A DNA stretch of 64,000 nt from Xanthostigma xanthostigma. Lineage: Eukaryota; Arthropoda; Insecta; Raphidioptera; Raphidiidae. The notes under the pieces are model-generated. The model saw only the letters and a program-made list of their open reading frames with translations, did no database searches and was not told where the DNA came from. Position 1 is the stretch's first letter, and every line of letters begins with the position of its first letter. This document shows positions 37,625 to 50,500 of the stretch, one piece after another. The translations under genes and the position numbers were made by a program. The stretch is from assembly GCA_963575645.1 (NCBI GenBank), contig OY754466.1, positions 39,340,001 to 39,404,000 of the forward strand, read 5' to 3'.

Positions 37625-38095
37625 AGGCCGCTGCACACGAGGCTAGAAACGCTGCTAGATTTTTGCTAGAACTGCCTACTAGTTCTCTAGCGCTGGTTTT
37701 CTTGATTGCTTTTATGTGCTCGCTTCACACGAGATGTCTTTTCAAGCTTATTTTGTGAATACATGTGGTGCGCGCGCAGTGGCAGTTCAAATAATATATA
37801 AACAGAGCAAAACGTGTCTGTTGACTGACTCTGAGCAGAATGACGCCATGTTGGTTTGTGGGCGTTTGCTCAAGTCGCCCACGTGACAAGATACTGCTTC
37901 CTGATTGGTTCTTGCTCACACCTAACAGCGGATCTAGCAAGGAAAATAGCCCCTGTTCTAATTTTAAAATCTATCTTGTGGGCTAGCAGGCGAGTCCGCA
38001 GTGACGTCATTTCCAGCTCCGTACCCAGCCTACCGGCCAGCAGAACTCCAAGCAGTGCTTCTAGAAGCGTTTCTAGCCTCGTATGCAGCGACCTT
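37625..38095. mobile_element. CACACGAGG-family MITE downstream of C
   Basis: Ends AAGGCCGCTGCACACGAGG and CCTCGTATGCAGCGACCTT. It is the counterpart of 10486-10938 and so inserted before the duplication. Confidence 0.75.
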
Positions 38096-41000
38096 TAGAC
38101 AATTTGATTTCTGTTACAATAACTTCCCAATATATTGGGAAGTTAAAATACTTAACGTTGATTTCACTGCAGTATTGCCTGCAATTTATTTACCTACTGC
38201 AGACTCATGGTATAAATAAAATCATTCATTATAAAATATTCATTTTCCATGTGTTTTGTTGTGTCTTTATGGTAAGTGGTTAAATTTAATATACACTTTT
38301 CAGTATTTTAGCTGTCTAGATAATTTCCTCTGTTGTTTTTTTATCATAGACGTCTGCAGAATTTTTTCCAAGGGGGAGGCGAGACACCGGGGAGTGTCAA
38401 ATATATGAAATACCACTCACAAAGAAAAGGGACCCGAGCGGTTTCCTCTGGATAGTTTTCCAAAAATTGTGTGGCCTAAGAGTACATTTTAGATAATTGA
38501 GCACGTAAAGCTTTACTAACAGCTTTGATATTTTTTGTTAATTATTAAGAATTGTTGATTTTAAGTTTATAAAGGATTATCACTTTGACTATAAAATTCA
38601 GTTGAAAACAGAAAATAAAATAAGAATCTTTGTTTCATTTTAAGAACATTCATTTTCAAATAAAAGAAAAACATGATTAGATTAACTTGTCGGGATAAAT
38701 ATTATAATTTTACTATATACCGAGCATAGGAATAAAATCGCAATCGAACCATTAGGGTGCAAACATATACTTCTGTCTTTTTTTAAGTCGTAAGACCTCG
38801 TTGGTTCTGATTGGCTAGCGCCATAAATAAAGACAAGACTTTTGATAATGCTAATATATCTATATTTATACTAATTTATAAAGCTGAAGAGTTTATTTGG
38901 TTGTTTGTTTGGTTGAACGCACTAATCTCAAGAACTACTGATTCGAATTGATTTTTTTTTTGTTGGATAGTTCATTTAACACGCTACGACCAATAGGAGC
39001 GGAGCATCAATGAAAAATTTTTATAAAATACTACTCAAAATTTGTCCGTCCGACAAAAACTTTTGAATGGTAACTCCGATCATCATGGGACACAACATTC
39101 ATCTCAGTAAACTAAGATGAACGTGCGTATAATATATATTGTCGGAATAACCAAGGAACTACTTCGAAAAAAGAGACACAGATATATTTTCGATACGCTT
39201 TGTTGCCTTCGCTCACCGCATATTGAGTAAATAGCCTGAATTCTTCATATAGTAATTATTATATATATGGGCTGTATTTATATTTCCCACAAAATTTTTG
39301 TTTTGAATCTGATTTTCCTATCGCTCCACTTTTACAATTTCTGGTGGGAGATATTATGTCTCCTTCCTGCGGGCGCCCATGGCTCTTATAATATTGCATT
39401 TACAGTATCGATTGATGATGTACCGGTGGTGCATATTTTCTAGTCTTATCCAACATTTGTGCACTGTACATATATTGAGTGATTGGCACTAGCACTTATT
39501 TACCACACAAAATAATAGAATTCACATTTCAGAGTACCATCGAATCAATCAATTTTAAATTGAATTACATTTGAAACATTTTTGAACGAATACACTGAAT
39601 AGTAGAGTCCTTGAATTATTTCCAGCTTTGAATGGCTTTTTGTCATGAAAACAAAACATTATTTTGAAAAATAAAACCGTTAGAAATATTGCGACAGTTG
39701 TTTATGCTTTGCCTATGAAAAAATATTACTTTGTTTTCAAGCTTCTCAAATTACTACAATTAAAATTATAGTACGTATAAACCATATTTTTTTATTATTA
39801 TTATTTGTTAATGGCCTGACTCTTGTCTTTGGCCAGTTGCCGTATTGCTTAGCTTGATTTTATGTTATCTTTATTTCTTTATAGTTTCATTAGTCCTTCC
39901 TTCAAATATTGGTAGATTGCCTTGTAAGTATTACAGTCTGTTTTGGTTAGAACCTGGATAACATCATCCCAGTTAGTGCACATTTGTATATTATTATTAT
40001 TTGTTAGTAGGTATCTTATGTGTGAATAAAGAGGGCACAGACAGAGGATGTGATTTATATGGTACCGTTTAAACCATGCTCTCTTTGGTTATAATATAAT
40101 AGTACATAGCAGCATACTCGTAATGTTTCACTTAACCTTAGCTATGATGCTACCATAAACTGTTATTCCATGTATTAAAGCAATACATAATAATAATAAT
40201 AAGTCAAATCTTTGATTAACGTTTGATTAGAACTCTTCAATAAATAAAATTATATTTCAATATTAAAAAAATCTTTCACGAATTTCGTTAAAAATAAATA
40301 GAAACTAAATAAGTATTAATTATTTTTTTATATTTTTAGATTCATTCTGAAGAAGATCCAAATCGGGATCGAAACGTTAATGTATTAATTATATTTTGTT
40401 AATATATTGTCTGAAAAATTGGTCGATAATTTTATTTATTGAATAATAATAAGTAATTGGAAATAATTAATATTAAAAACGATACAATTTTCAATCTTCA
40501 TGATTTTTAGTAAGTATTAATTAGTTAACCGCTCGATAACACGCGTTCTGTTTTCAATCGTCCCTTACTCCTGCACATCGTGATGCGATATGTTAGATCT
40601 CAAAATATGTTCAGTTTGGAACAAGTAAGATATAAAGAGAACAAACTCCCATTAAGTCGGCATTTTCTTCCCCAAACGCACCGTAGATGTTGACATAACG
40701 AAAATACTGTATTTTTACTGTATTTGCCATAAGGCACTTACACTATTGGCGTCGGTCGGATGGCGGGACCTAGGAGTCGGACCAAAATTTCTCGACGTTT
40801 TATGAGTTAATAGATTTTAACATGTTGAAATCAATCACCGCACGAAGCCTATTTAAAATGGACCCAATCGAACCATTTTAGGATCGTTTTTAGAGGTTGA
40901 AAAATATTTTTGGACTCAAAAATACCGAAAAATTTCTCCGAATCATTTCAAAACTGAAATTTAACCCTTTAGTAATGATTTAAATGTGCTACCAAAATTT

Positions 41001-41370
41001 TAATAAAATCGGCCCGACAGGACCAGACTTACAAATTTTATGAAAACACTAGTTTGCGGATAGGGATTCATTTACTGATGAAGGGTGTATTTTTTGGTGC
41101 AGACGCTGGATTGATATTAATATTGAAATTAAGTAAAAAAAGTATTACTTTAAAGTTTAAGGGAATGCATTAAGGGGTTAAATTTTTAATTTTGTTCAAA
41201 AAGAAAGTTTAAGTTCACATAATAAAACCACAATGCCTGTATTAGCAAATACACTATATTGTCGGCAGGGTCGGGTACTGCGACCCGAGTTTTTTTTTAA
41301 TTGTGTTAAATCATGTAATAATTAATACGGATCAACTGAATTTTATTACTTCCGAAGAAAATTTAAAAAA

Positions 41371-41541
41371 ATTGGTTGTCTGTAAAGTCGGTTTACGGAC
41401 GATAGTTTTACGTGATAACGTATTCCGCTCGAATATCATATTTAATAATCACGCACAGGGTCAGGCGGAACGTTAGGAACGTTACGCTTTTTCGTGCGTG
41501 CAGCTGGTGTTTCATCAATTTATAAGACGTTATCACGTCAA
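41371..41541. mobile_element. Short MITE ending 16 bases before the start codon of D
   Basis: It contains TTTTACGTGATAACGT and ACGTTATCACGTCAAAA as inverted ends, plus GGAACGTTAGGAACGTTACG. The left duplicate copy lacks it and runs straight from TTTAAAAAAAACTTTCG into the ATG (about 11965-11990). It therefore forms the 5' leader or proximal promoter of gene D. Confidence 0.65.
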
Positions 41542-41557
41542 AACTTTCGAACTGGCG

Positions 41558-44500
41558 ATGTTGAAGTATTTAAAGCTAAGGATTTCATCGCCTAACACGG
41601 AGGAACGCACCAACTCATTGCATTCAGCAATATGTCTGACGTTGATGACGGCACAGAGCATCTGCTATATGCCGGTATCAGGTATCACAGACCCAGATCC
41701 ACGGAATCTTTCATTTAGATGGATGTCATGGCGAGTTTTATATACGTTTATGGGCTTAGCTTATTCTTTAGTATTCCTCGTAACGGTTCTTTGCGGAAAT
41801 ACTGATCAACTATTGGTAATGAAGTTTGGTGAGTCTAATTGTACACACTCTTTTTATTTTAGATTTTCTCTAATTTTAAAAGTTCAGATCGTGTTTTAGA
41901 AATTATATTAAAATAAAAGAGAAACGCATTTTCAAATTTAAATATGCATCGTAATAAAATTGACGTATCACTCGATTTTTTCCTGTTGCAACTTAATGTC
42001 AAAGAAACCTTTGAACTCGAAGTATGTTTTGATTTTTAATGAAACCAAACTAATTTTGATACAATCTGACGGTCGTGAACAAGTATGGCGAAGACCTGGG
42101 GTGTATTGTTGGTGGTTGAACAAGTTATTTTTGAGTTAATAATACCTTTTAATTTAATTTAATTATATTTGTTTACAAACACCAACGTCGACATATGCCA
42201 GCTTGCGCTGGCATAGTCACCGCCTGTCCACTACATAACTCCTTCCTTCCTTTCAATATACATATATTTATATCATATTATTGAAATGCAATCCATGCGT
42301 TATTAACTAGAACAATTAAGTAAGTGTTATAATTAATACTACCTTTGCAGTTTACATTTCAATTAATATACGTAACTTAACCTACTTAATGTATGTATCC
42401 ACTACAGGGGAATGGTTTTCTGTCTGCGGACGTTCAAGCAAATGCGTTCCCAGAACACCAAATGGTTCCCTTGCAGAGATAAAATTTTTCTTCAAGCCTT
42501 CGCCATACTTGTTCACTACCATTTGATGTTTCAAACATACTCTGGTTTCACCAGTAAACAAAACAAGCTTTCTGTTCAAATATTTTTAACAACAAATATA
42601 TATAACATTAGTTTGCTGTTGTTGTTATGAAACACACATTGTTACAGTTATAATGCAATATTCGAAAAAAATATTTTCAAACAATGACCCCAAACTTCCA
42701 CTATTGCGGCGAATGAGTTATCAAAAACTCTACAATAAACAATCAATCGTTCTCAAAACAAAGCATTGTATGTCACATACTCCGAGAGCTAATTTTTACA
42801 TTAGGTATATCGGTGTACCTTCACTCAAATGAGAGCTACTTCTAAAAGTGAATTAAATGTGAAATTTTTCCTTATTGTTTACTAGAGTAAGAATGTGTGT
42901 TTGATAAAAGGGATTCAACATTCTAAATATACATATAAAGTGAAATATTTTAGTTCAAGGTGGACTCTTTTTTTCGTTTCTACATATCAGTGGTTGGTTA
43001 TTTTTGATTATTGCAAGACGATGGCCAACTTTTGTATGTAAATGGTCTGAAATGGAGAAGCAAATGTACAAGTACCCTTGCCATGTTAATCTGCGCATGC
43101 GATTTAATATAATAAATTTCACAATCCTTTTTCTGTCAAATGGTTCGTATAACTTTATTTTTTTTGTACGCTTTTTTATACCGTGACTAGTGCATCTGAG
43201 AACTATGTTACATCGGGCATAATAAAAATAATTAAGGAAGAAAACGAGTTTGTTTTGTTTTACAGTGGAACATTGCGCATTCATCTATTCTCTAGTACAG
43301 AAGAGTGGGTGCTCATTTTTCAATTGTGTCACTCTTGATGATTATTTACAAGGTCGATATGCTGCCATGTTTGAATTTACCGAATATACTCTATGGAAGG
43401 GCCTAATATTTGAGGTAAGACCGCTTTACACGAGGCTGGTTTTGTCGCTGGAATCATTGCAAGGACTTGTGCTGGCTGGCGCGCTGGCAGCGAAGATGGA
43501 AATGACGTCAGTGCGGGTTGGCGTGCGTGATCACAAGATTAATTTCAAAGTTAGAACCGGGGCTATTTTTCGTGCTTGTTTTGAACAAGAACCAATCAGG
43601 AAACAGTATCTTGTCACGCGGGCGACATGGACAAAAGCCTTACAAATAAACACGGCGTCGTAGTGTGTGTTCTGTTCAGAGACAATAACATTCGGACCAA
43701 ATCGCACCAAATCCGTCTACAAAGCCAGCTTCAATACACGCATCGTGTGAAGCGAAAACATAAAAGTCATCACGAAACTCAGCGCCACAGCCCGCTTGAA
43801 ACCAAACAGGCAAATCTGGCAAGGAATCTACCGGCAAAATCAGTCTCGTGTGCAGCTGTATCACAGTATAAATGTTAATTTATACACAACTATTCCATGT
43901 CTGCACTGTATTCTAAAAAAAAAATAAAAAGTTACCAGATTTTCATATAATATAACAGTTTATACATCATTCATGTCCTTGGCCTGTTGTGCCTCGGCCA
44001 CGAATAATGTAATCGCTGATATTTCCCGGTAAGGCCGTTTGTCCACCGCCGCCGTCACCGGGACGTCACCGAGAACGAGATGACGGCGCCGATTTAGCGA
44101 TACATACATTTACTATGGCCATGTGTCCACCGCACGCCCGTCACCCGAGCGCCGTCATCCCGGCCGCCGATGTTTCGAGTAGTTCGGCGTGACCGCTAGA
44201 ACTCGGCACGGTTTTATGACGGGCCGATGTGCCGGCAATACAAAACACGTTTGTTCTTGTCCACACACTACCGTCGCACCGCGCCGTTCGCCCGGTTTTT
44301 GTTTTGTCTATCATAAAATTTGTAAAAAAATGGCTAACAAATTCAAATACGATATTTATACATTAATTGAACTTGTAGAGAGTAAAGACTGTTTGTGGGA
44401 TAAAACAAAGGATGTGTCCAAAGATAAAATTTTGTGAAAAAATGCGTGGCGCGACAAAGCTCTAGAACTGAGCTCGCGGTGGACACACGATCGCCGTCAC

Positions 44501-47500
44501 GTCATCTAAACTCTCGGCCCGAAGTAATCTCGTTCTCGGTGACGTCCCGGTGACGGCGGCGGTGGACAAACGGCCTAACTCGGAAGGTTCACGACACGGA
44601 TTTTTTATATTATAAAAACGATATCGTATTTGAACAATTACCATGGCTAAGCATTCTAAAGGATATCTAAAGCAAACGACAATTTATATATATAAAAACT
44701 AGTGTGACCTGTGCGAATTATTCGCACTAAATAAGTATAATAATTATCACTTTACAAAATTATTTTTTAAATATGATTGCAGGTATTCAATTCGTTTCTA
44801 ATTTTGCACACTGCTTATAACGTTCTTCTTTTTGTTGTATTACAATATGAAGCTCAGATGACAGATCGAAGAAATATTTTACTAAAATTGTCATATAGAG
44901 GCGCAAGTAGCAAAAGCGTTGAGCTAAGCCAGATAGCATCATGCAGTATTGCTGTGACGTTGTTCAGCGTTGCTCGCTGTTTTCAAAATTAAAGCCGTTA
45001 GATGGCAGTATGCAGTATTGTGTCTGTTGTATTACAATATTAAGGTCAGATGACAGATCGAAGTGTTGACGTTGTTTCAAAATTAAAGCCGTCAGATGGC
45101 AGACGTTGTTCAGCGTTGCTGTATTTTAATTAATTTACAAAAACAAAAGCAATAATAAATTTTTTAGTTGTCGATGTCAGTAGAGCAAGCAATTATCTGT
45201 AAAATGATATATAATTTATGTGGAGAAATTGTGAGGTTTTTTCTAAAAAGGGAGGCAAACATCTTTAACCTTACTCCTTAGCGTATTAATATATATGATC
45301 TCGTGTCACAATTTTGGTCGCGCTAATCTCCGAAACCACTGAATCGATTTGAAATTTTGTAAATGTGTCTTGCTTGGTCCAACTTAGACTCTAGGATAGT
45401 TTTTATAATAATTACGGGGTTTTGTGAAAATAAACTGTTTTAGTAACGCATATAGCGACATCTGATAGAATTTACTCAAAGCTATTAGTTCAGAAGCAAA
45501 TCTGGGAGAATTTGCTCAAAGCTCAGACGCCGGGCCGCAAACGAAATTATACATTTTGCAGAATTATATCTATGGCATCCGGGTGAAACCAGGATGGGAC
45601 GCTAATATCTATATATATATATATATAAGATATAGACATTGTTTTTCTTGATGCGATGTCTAAGCAGTACCTACATTTTTTAATTTGAAAAAGACCATGT
45701 TTCACCACGAAACCGACAAGCCGTTTGCTTTAGGTGCCCTTTAGTAATCAAAATATATTTTTTTGCCTCTTTAATTTTTTTTTATATTTAAAAAACACAT
45801 TTGTTTATATGTTAGTATTTCAACTGGGTTATTGGAACGGCATTGTACTACGTTGATACTTTCATAATTTTGATGAGTTACGCAATGACTGTCAAATTTC
45901 AACAAATCACAAATCGAATAAAATTGAACTGCTTTTATAAGGTAAATATCTTTGATTTTAAATTTTAGAAAGTTCAATTAACGGCTGACTGACTCGAGAA
46001 CAGATTTATATAAAACAAGAACTCTTCAAAACTTCTACGAAGCTTGTGGATACGTATAGAATTAAAGTCGCTGCACACGCGGCTGGTATTATCGCTGTGC
46101 TGGCTGCTAGGATGGAAATGGCCGTCACTGTGGGCTTAGTATGGACCCAATGAGACACTGGTCTCTTATCAAAGTGGCGTCATAATGTGTGTTCTGTTCA
46201 GAGACAATAAACATCCACTTTTTTCACTCTTCGCGCACCAAAACTATCTACAGACCCGACATCGCGTGAAGCCAACACCATTCCGAAATCTAGCGCCATA
46301 GCACGCTTGGAATCATGCAGCGAATCTAGCGGCAAAATCAACCTCGTGTGCAGCGACCTTTACGTAACTGAAAACATCTAATCTTTTCCAGACAACTGAT
46401 TCTGCATTCTGGTATGAAGTGAGACGGGACTTTGGCCGTGTCTGTAATGTGTGCCGTTTGTTAGACGACACAATATCAAGCATTATATTGCTATCGTTCG
46501 TCAATAACTTGCTTAATATATGCTTTTCTTTACTGAGATTTATCAGGTACTGATTTAAATATCCAATAATTAAAAAACGAGTGTGCTTTAGACCACACGA
46601 CTAAAGTAAAACTTCTTTAGCTCCATCTATATGTATGTATATACAGTGTGTCCCCGAATTAAGTTCACAATAGGTGGGATTGAACAAAAATTTTCGAATT
46701 GGAATTTCATATTTTGGGTTCCGCCCTGCTTGGTCTGAAAATTATTTTTAGTTTACTTTCAATTTTTTTAAATCAAGTAGGCCTTTACAGTTGAGCAAAA
46801 CCTCTTTTCGTTTCAGGTAAAGTACCTTTTCCGTTCATAGTACGCAAAAGTGTCACGAAAAAAAGTTGTTCACAATGAAAAATTATGACGTTATGCAAAT
46901 TTTCAGAATGATCGACCTACTTTGATAATAGAAGTAGAAAATAGGAGAAAAATATTTATTATTAACGATTGCATGACAAATTTTAGATGAGAAAACAGGC
47001 TGATTAGAAATGTTCAAATTCAAATTCAAATTTTTACAGTTTATCAAAAAAGTAAATTAAACTCCAATTACCCTATTTGGCTTCCTACACGCGATTGTTT
47101 TTCAAACAAAACAAAACAAAAGCGGATTTTATCAAAGTAAGCCGATCATTCTGAAAATTTGCATTACGCTATAATTTTTCATTGTGAACAACTTTTCTTA
47201 GTGACACTTTTGCGTACTAATACTATGAACGGAATAGGTACTTTACCTGAAACGAAAAGAGGTTTTGCTCAACTGTAAAGGCCTACTTGATTTAAAAAAA
47301 ATCGAAAGTAAACTAAAAATAAGTTTCAGACCAAGCAGGGCGGAATCCAAAAATATGAAATTCCAATTCGAAAATTTTTGGTCAAGCTCACCTTTTGTGA
47401 ACTCAATCCGGGGACACACTGTATGTATAAAAAACGGCTTCAGTTCAACTGTATGCTCATGTCATCTAAGTAACTCGCGAGGAGTTCCACAAGGATCGAT

Positions 47501-50500
47501 ACTTGGTCCATTGCTTTTTCTAATTTACATCAATGATTTACCGAAGTGTATCAAAGACAATGTAATATTGTTTGCTGATGATGTGGCAGCTATTTATGAC
47601 AGCGAAAACAAAGTTAATCTTTTAGATATCATTGACTGTTCAGTCTCTAACATTAAAAACTGGTTTGATGAAAATAGTCTCAAACTTAACTTAAGCAAGT
47701 TTAAATTTATCAAATTTGGTGAATATGGCGATAGCGACAAAGTTTTGACTCTTCCTGATAATGGTGATGTCCAAATAGATGATTCAGTAAAGTTTCTTGG
47801 CATCTTTATAGATAAAAATATCACATTGAGCAGCTCAGTAATACAATTAGTAAATATAGTTATCTTTTGAGAGCTTTAAGCAACTTCGCTCCACGTTCTG
47901 TATTATTGAGCGCTTATCATGCCTACGTGGGGTCAAACATTCGATACGGAATCATCTTTTGGGGCAATTCTCTATACATTCAGGATTTGTTCATTATCCA
48001 GAAACGCTGCATAAGAACTATAAGTAATGTTGGACCCAGAGAATCGTGCAGACCGCTATTCAATGGCATAAAACTACTCACCATTTATGACATTTTCATT
48101 TACGAATGTTCAATATTCTGCAAAAAATATCCGCACCTCTTTATGAACAATGTATGCCAACATGAGTACGACACTAGAACGAGAAGCCACTTCGTAACAT
48201 CTTTTCTCGCAGTCAACAAAGGTTCTATGAATATTATCATTAAAATTTATAATCATTTGCCTCTAAATATTAAAAAATTAAACTTACCGAAATTTAAAAG
48301 GGAACTCAAAACTAATAAATAAAATAATTTTTATAATATTAACGAATTTTTATCCACTGTATTGTAATATTTTTGTAATCGACGTTTTCCACACTACACA
48401 TGTAGTACATTACGGAAATAAAGAAATTATTATTATTATTATTATTATTATACATGTATACCTATACATATATTAATTTTCTACAAATATTTAAATTTAT
48501 TATCGGTTTTACGACGCCAACAACTAGTATGAGATACGCACTCACCTTTGTCGAGAGTAGAATGCCGCGTATTAGTAGAGGGAGAAAATAGACACGGAAA
48601 AAGGAACGCTGCATATGACGCTACGACGCCAGCAACTAGTATGAGAAAGAAAATGTACGCGCGCACCTCTCTCTCTTGCCCCTACAGTAATATACGAAAC
48701 GTAACTCTCTCTCTTTCTATCTTCACAAACTTATATCTCCCTCTCAACTTCCGTTCGCCCCGCCCGATCACACAATCACCGTTCGCGTAACGCCCGATCA
48801 CAATTTTCGTAAGCATTCACCAGCCAAGCGTGCGTAAAGAAGTTTTACTTCAATAAAAATAAAAGATTATTAAAAATTTCGGCAACGACTCTAGTTATAC
48901 ATTCCTTCCGATGCGAATACCGACGATGTATGCTGTAATTGTTATGTTTCAAAAGTCCCGAAACGGTTTAATATTTCTTATCGGGTAAGCCGGACAAAAA
49001 ATGTTAAAATAATTTTTAGTATAACTTTTTCCTGTCTATCGAATGGCAAAATTAGAATTTGGGCCCGAGGGCCCTAAAAGGGTCCCGTAGGGTCCAACTC
49101 TGAAATTTTAAATGAGATTCATACTTTTCATTTCATATTCTGATTCTGCGGGAAATTTTACATATGACTACGTCTTAGTATTTCTTTAACCCTCGGATTC
49201 TTTAGGTATAAGAGCCCCTAAAAATAGGTCCTGCACAATAAACATCCAAGTTTGAAATGATTAACTTACTTTTACCTAAAATATTCGTTTTGAGGAGAAA
49301 TTTCACTAATCAATACTTCATAGGTCTCTAAAACTCGATTTTGAACCTTAAGGCCCCTTAAAAAGGTCTAAAAGGGTTCAGAGTTGAATAAATCTTAATT
49401 TGAATTCCGTTCTTGATACTTTTTTTCGGGGTGAAAGTGTACGTTTAGAGGTATCGCAGCGTTCCTAGGCAGGGAGCCCATAACTTAGAACGTCTTCAAA
49501 CGACGCTGTTCCCCCCAGCCGTGCCGGTAGAAAAGCGATCCGTCAACGATTCCGTAGCAGAATGGTAACCACCAAAGGCCACAGTATTGAAAAAACGAAA
49601 ACCATGACACGTATCTGTCAGGAATTGAGATGTCGCTGTTAGAGTCTTCTAGCAGCCTCCTCCCCTCCCCCCTTCATCGACAGCCATTTTAGAATCTGTT
49701 TCTCGCTATGGGTTTCTTATCTTAAATTACTACATTAACATTAATTCGCTCTCTACAGTGAATATCATAATATAAGACGTAATATATTATACATGAGTTT
49801 TGTATGGAAATCGTTAACGCATTACAGAAAATCGTTCCACATAAAGTGCGCCCAAGAGAGGTTCGTATGCATTTTATGTGGAACGATTCTATGTAATGCA
49901 TTAATGATTTACATAGCTACCATATCAACCAAACTCAAGCATATATTGCATCAATTTAGTGGGGCCAAAATATCTCTTTTTTCAAAAGAAATATATATGA
50001 TAGCAATTATAAGGACTTTTACAAACAAAATAATATATTTTATAGAGATGTAAAAAATAATTCATCGCATACCGTCGGATATTACATCTATTACATAACA
50101 TTGTTGATTTTAACGACTGGAAGAATGTCCAGTGTAACAATCGCTGTCTCTCAAATTTATGAAGAAAGTCGTCGCCCGCTGGACTTTCTGTTTTCTGTAC
50201 CACTGCAGGAATACTGTCCTGATGTAAGTGAATATTTTATAAAGGATAGCCGGGATTACCCGACTACTAAGGTCGCTGCACACGAGGCTGGTTTTACCTC
50301 AAGTTTCCTTGCTAGATTTGGCTGCTAGGTTTCAAGCTTGATGGCTTTTATGTGTTTGCTTTACACGATGTGTGTTTTGAAGCTGGTTTTGTAGATGGGT
50401 TTGGTGCGCACGCAAGTGAACATACACTACGCCATGTTTGTTTGTGGGCGTTTGTCCATGTCGCTCACGTCACAAAATACTGTTTTCTGAATGGTTCTTT

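Larger units (their letters stand above)
37316..41557. other. C-D intergenic region
   Basis: No gene is seen. It holds a CACACGAGG MITE (37625-38095), a Helitron-like stretch beginning near 38870 (TATAAAGCTGAAGAGTTTAT), a block at about 39480-39730 similar to one 2 kb upstream of gene C, a foldback with TCGGGATCGAAACG (about 40210-40445), and the insertion at 41371-41541 directly before the start codon of D. Confidence 0.55.

Noticed and set aside
42991-43142. Exon 2 of D starting at the AG at 42989-42990
   Set aside because: The required phase would hit a stop at once. The acceptor at 42953 gives a 189-base exon aligned with C and E.
47265-47423. 5' extension of the LINE frame to 47265
   Set aside because: Those bases belong to the arm of the mariner-like MITE that ends at 47421. 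The frame is open by chance.
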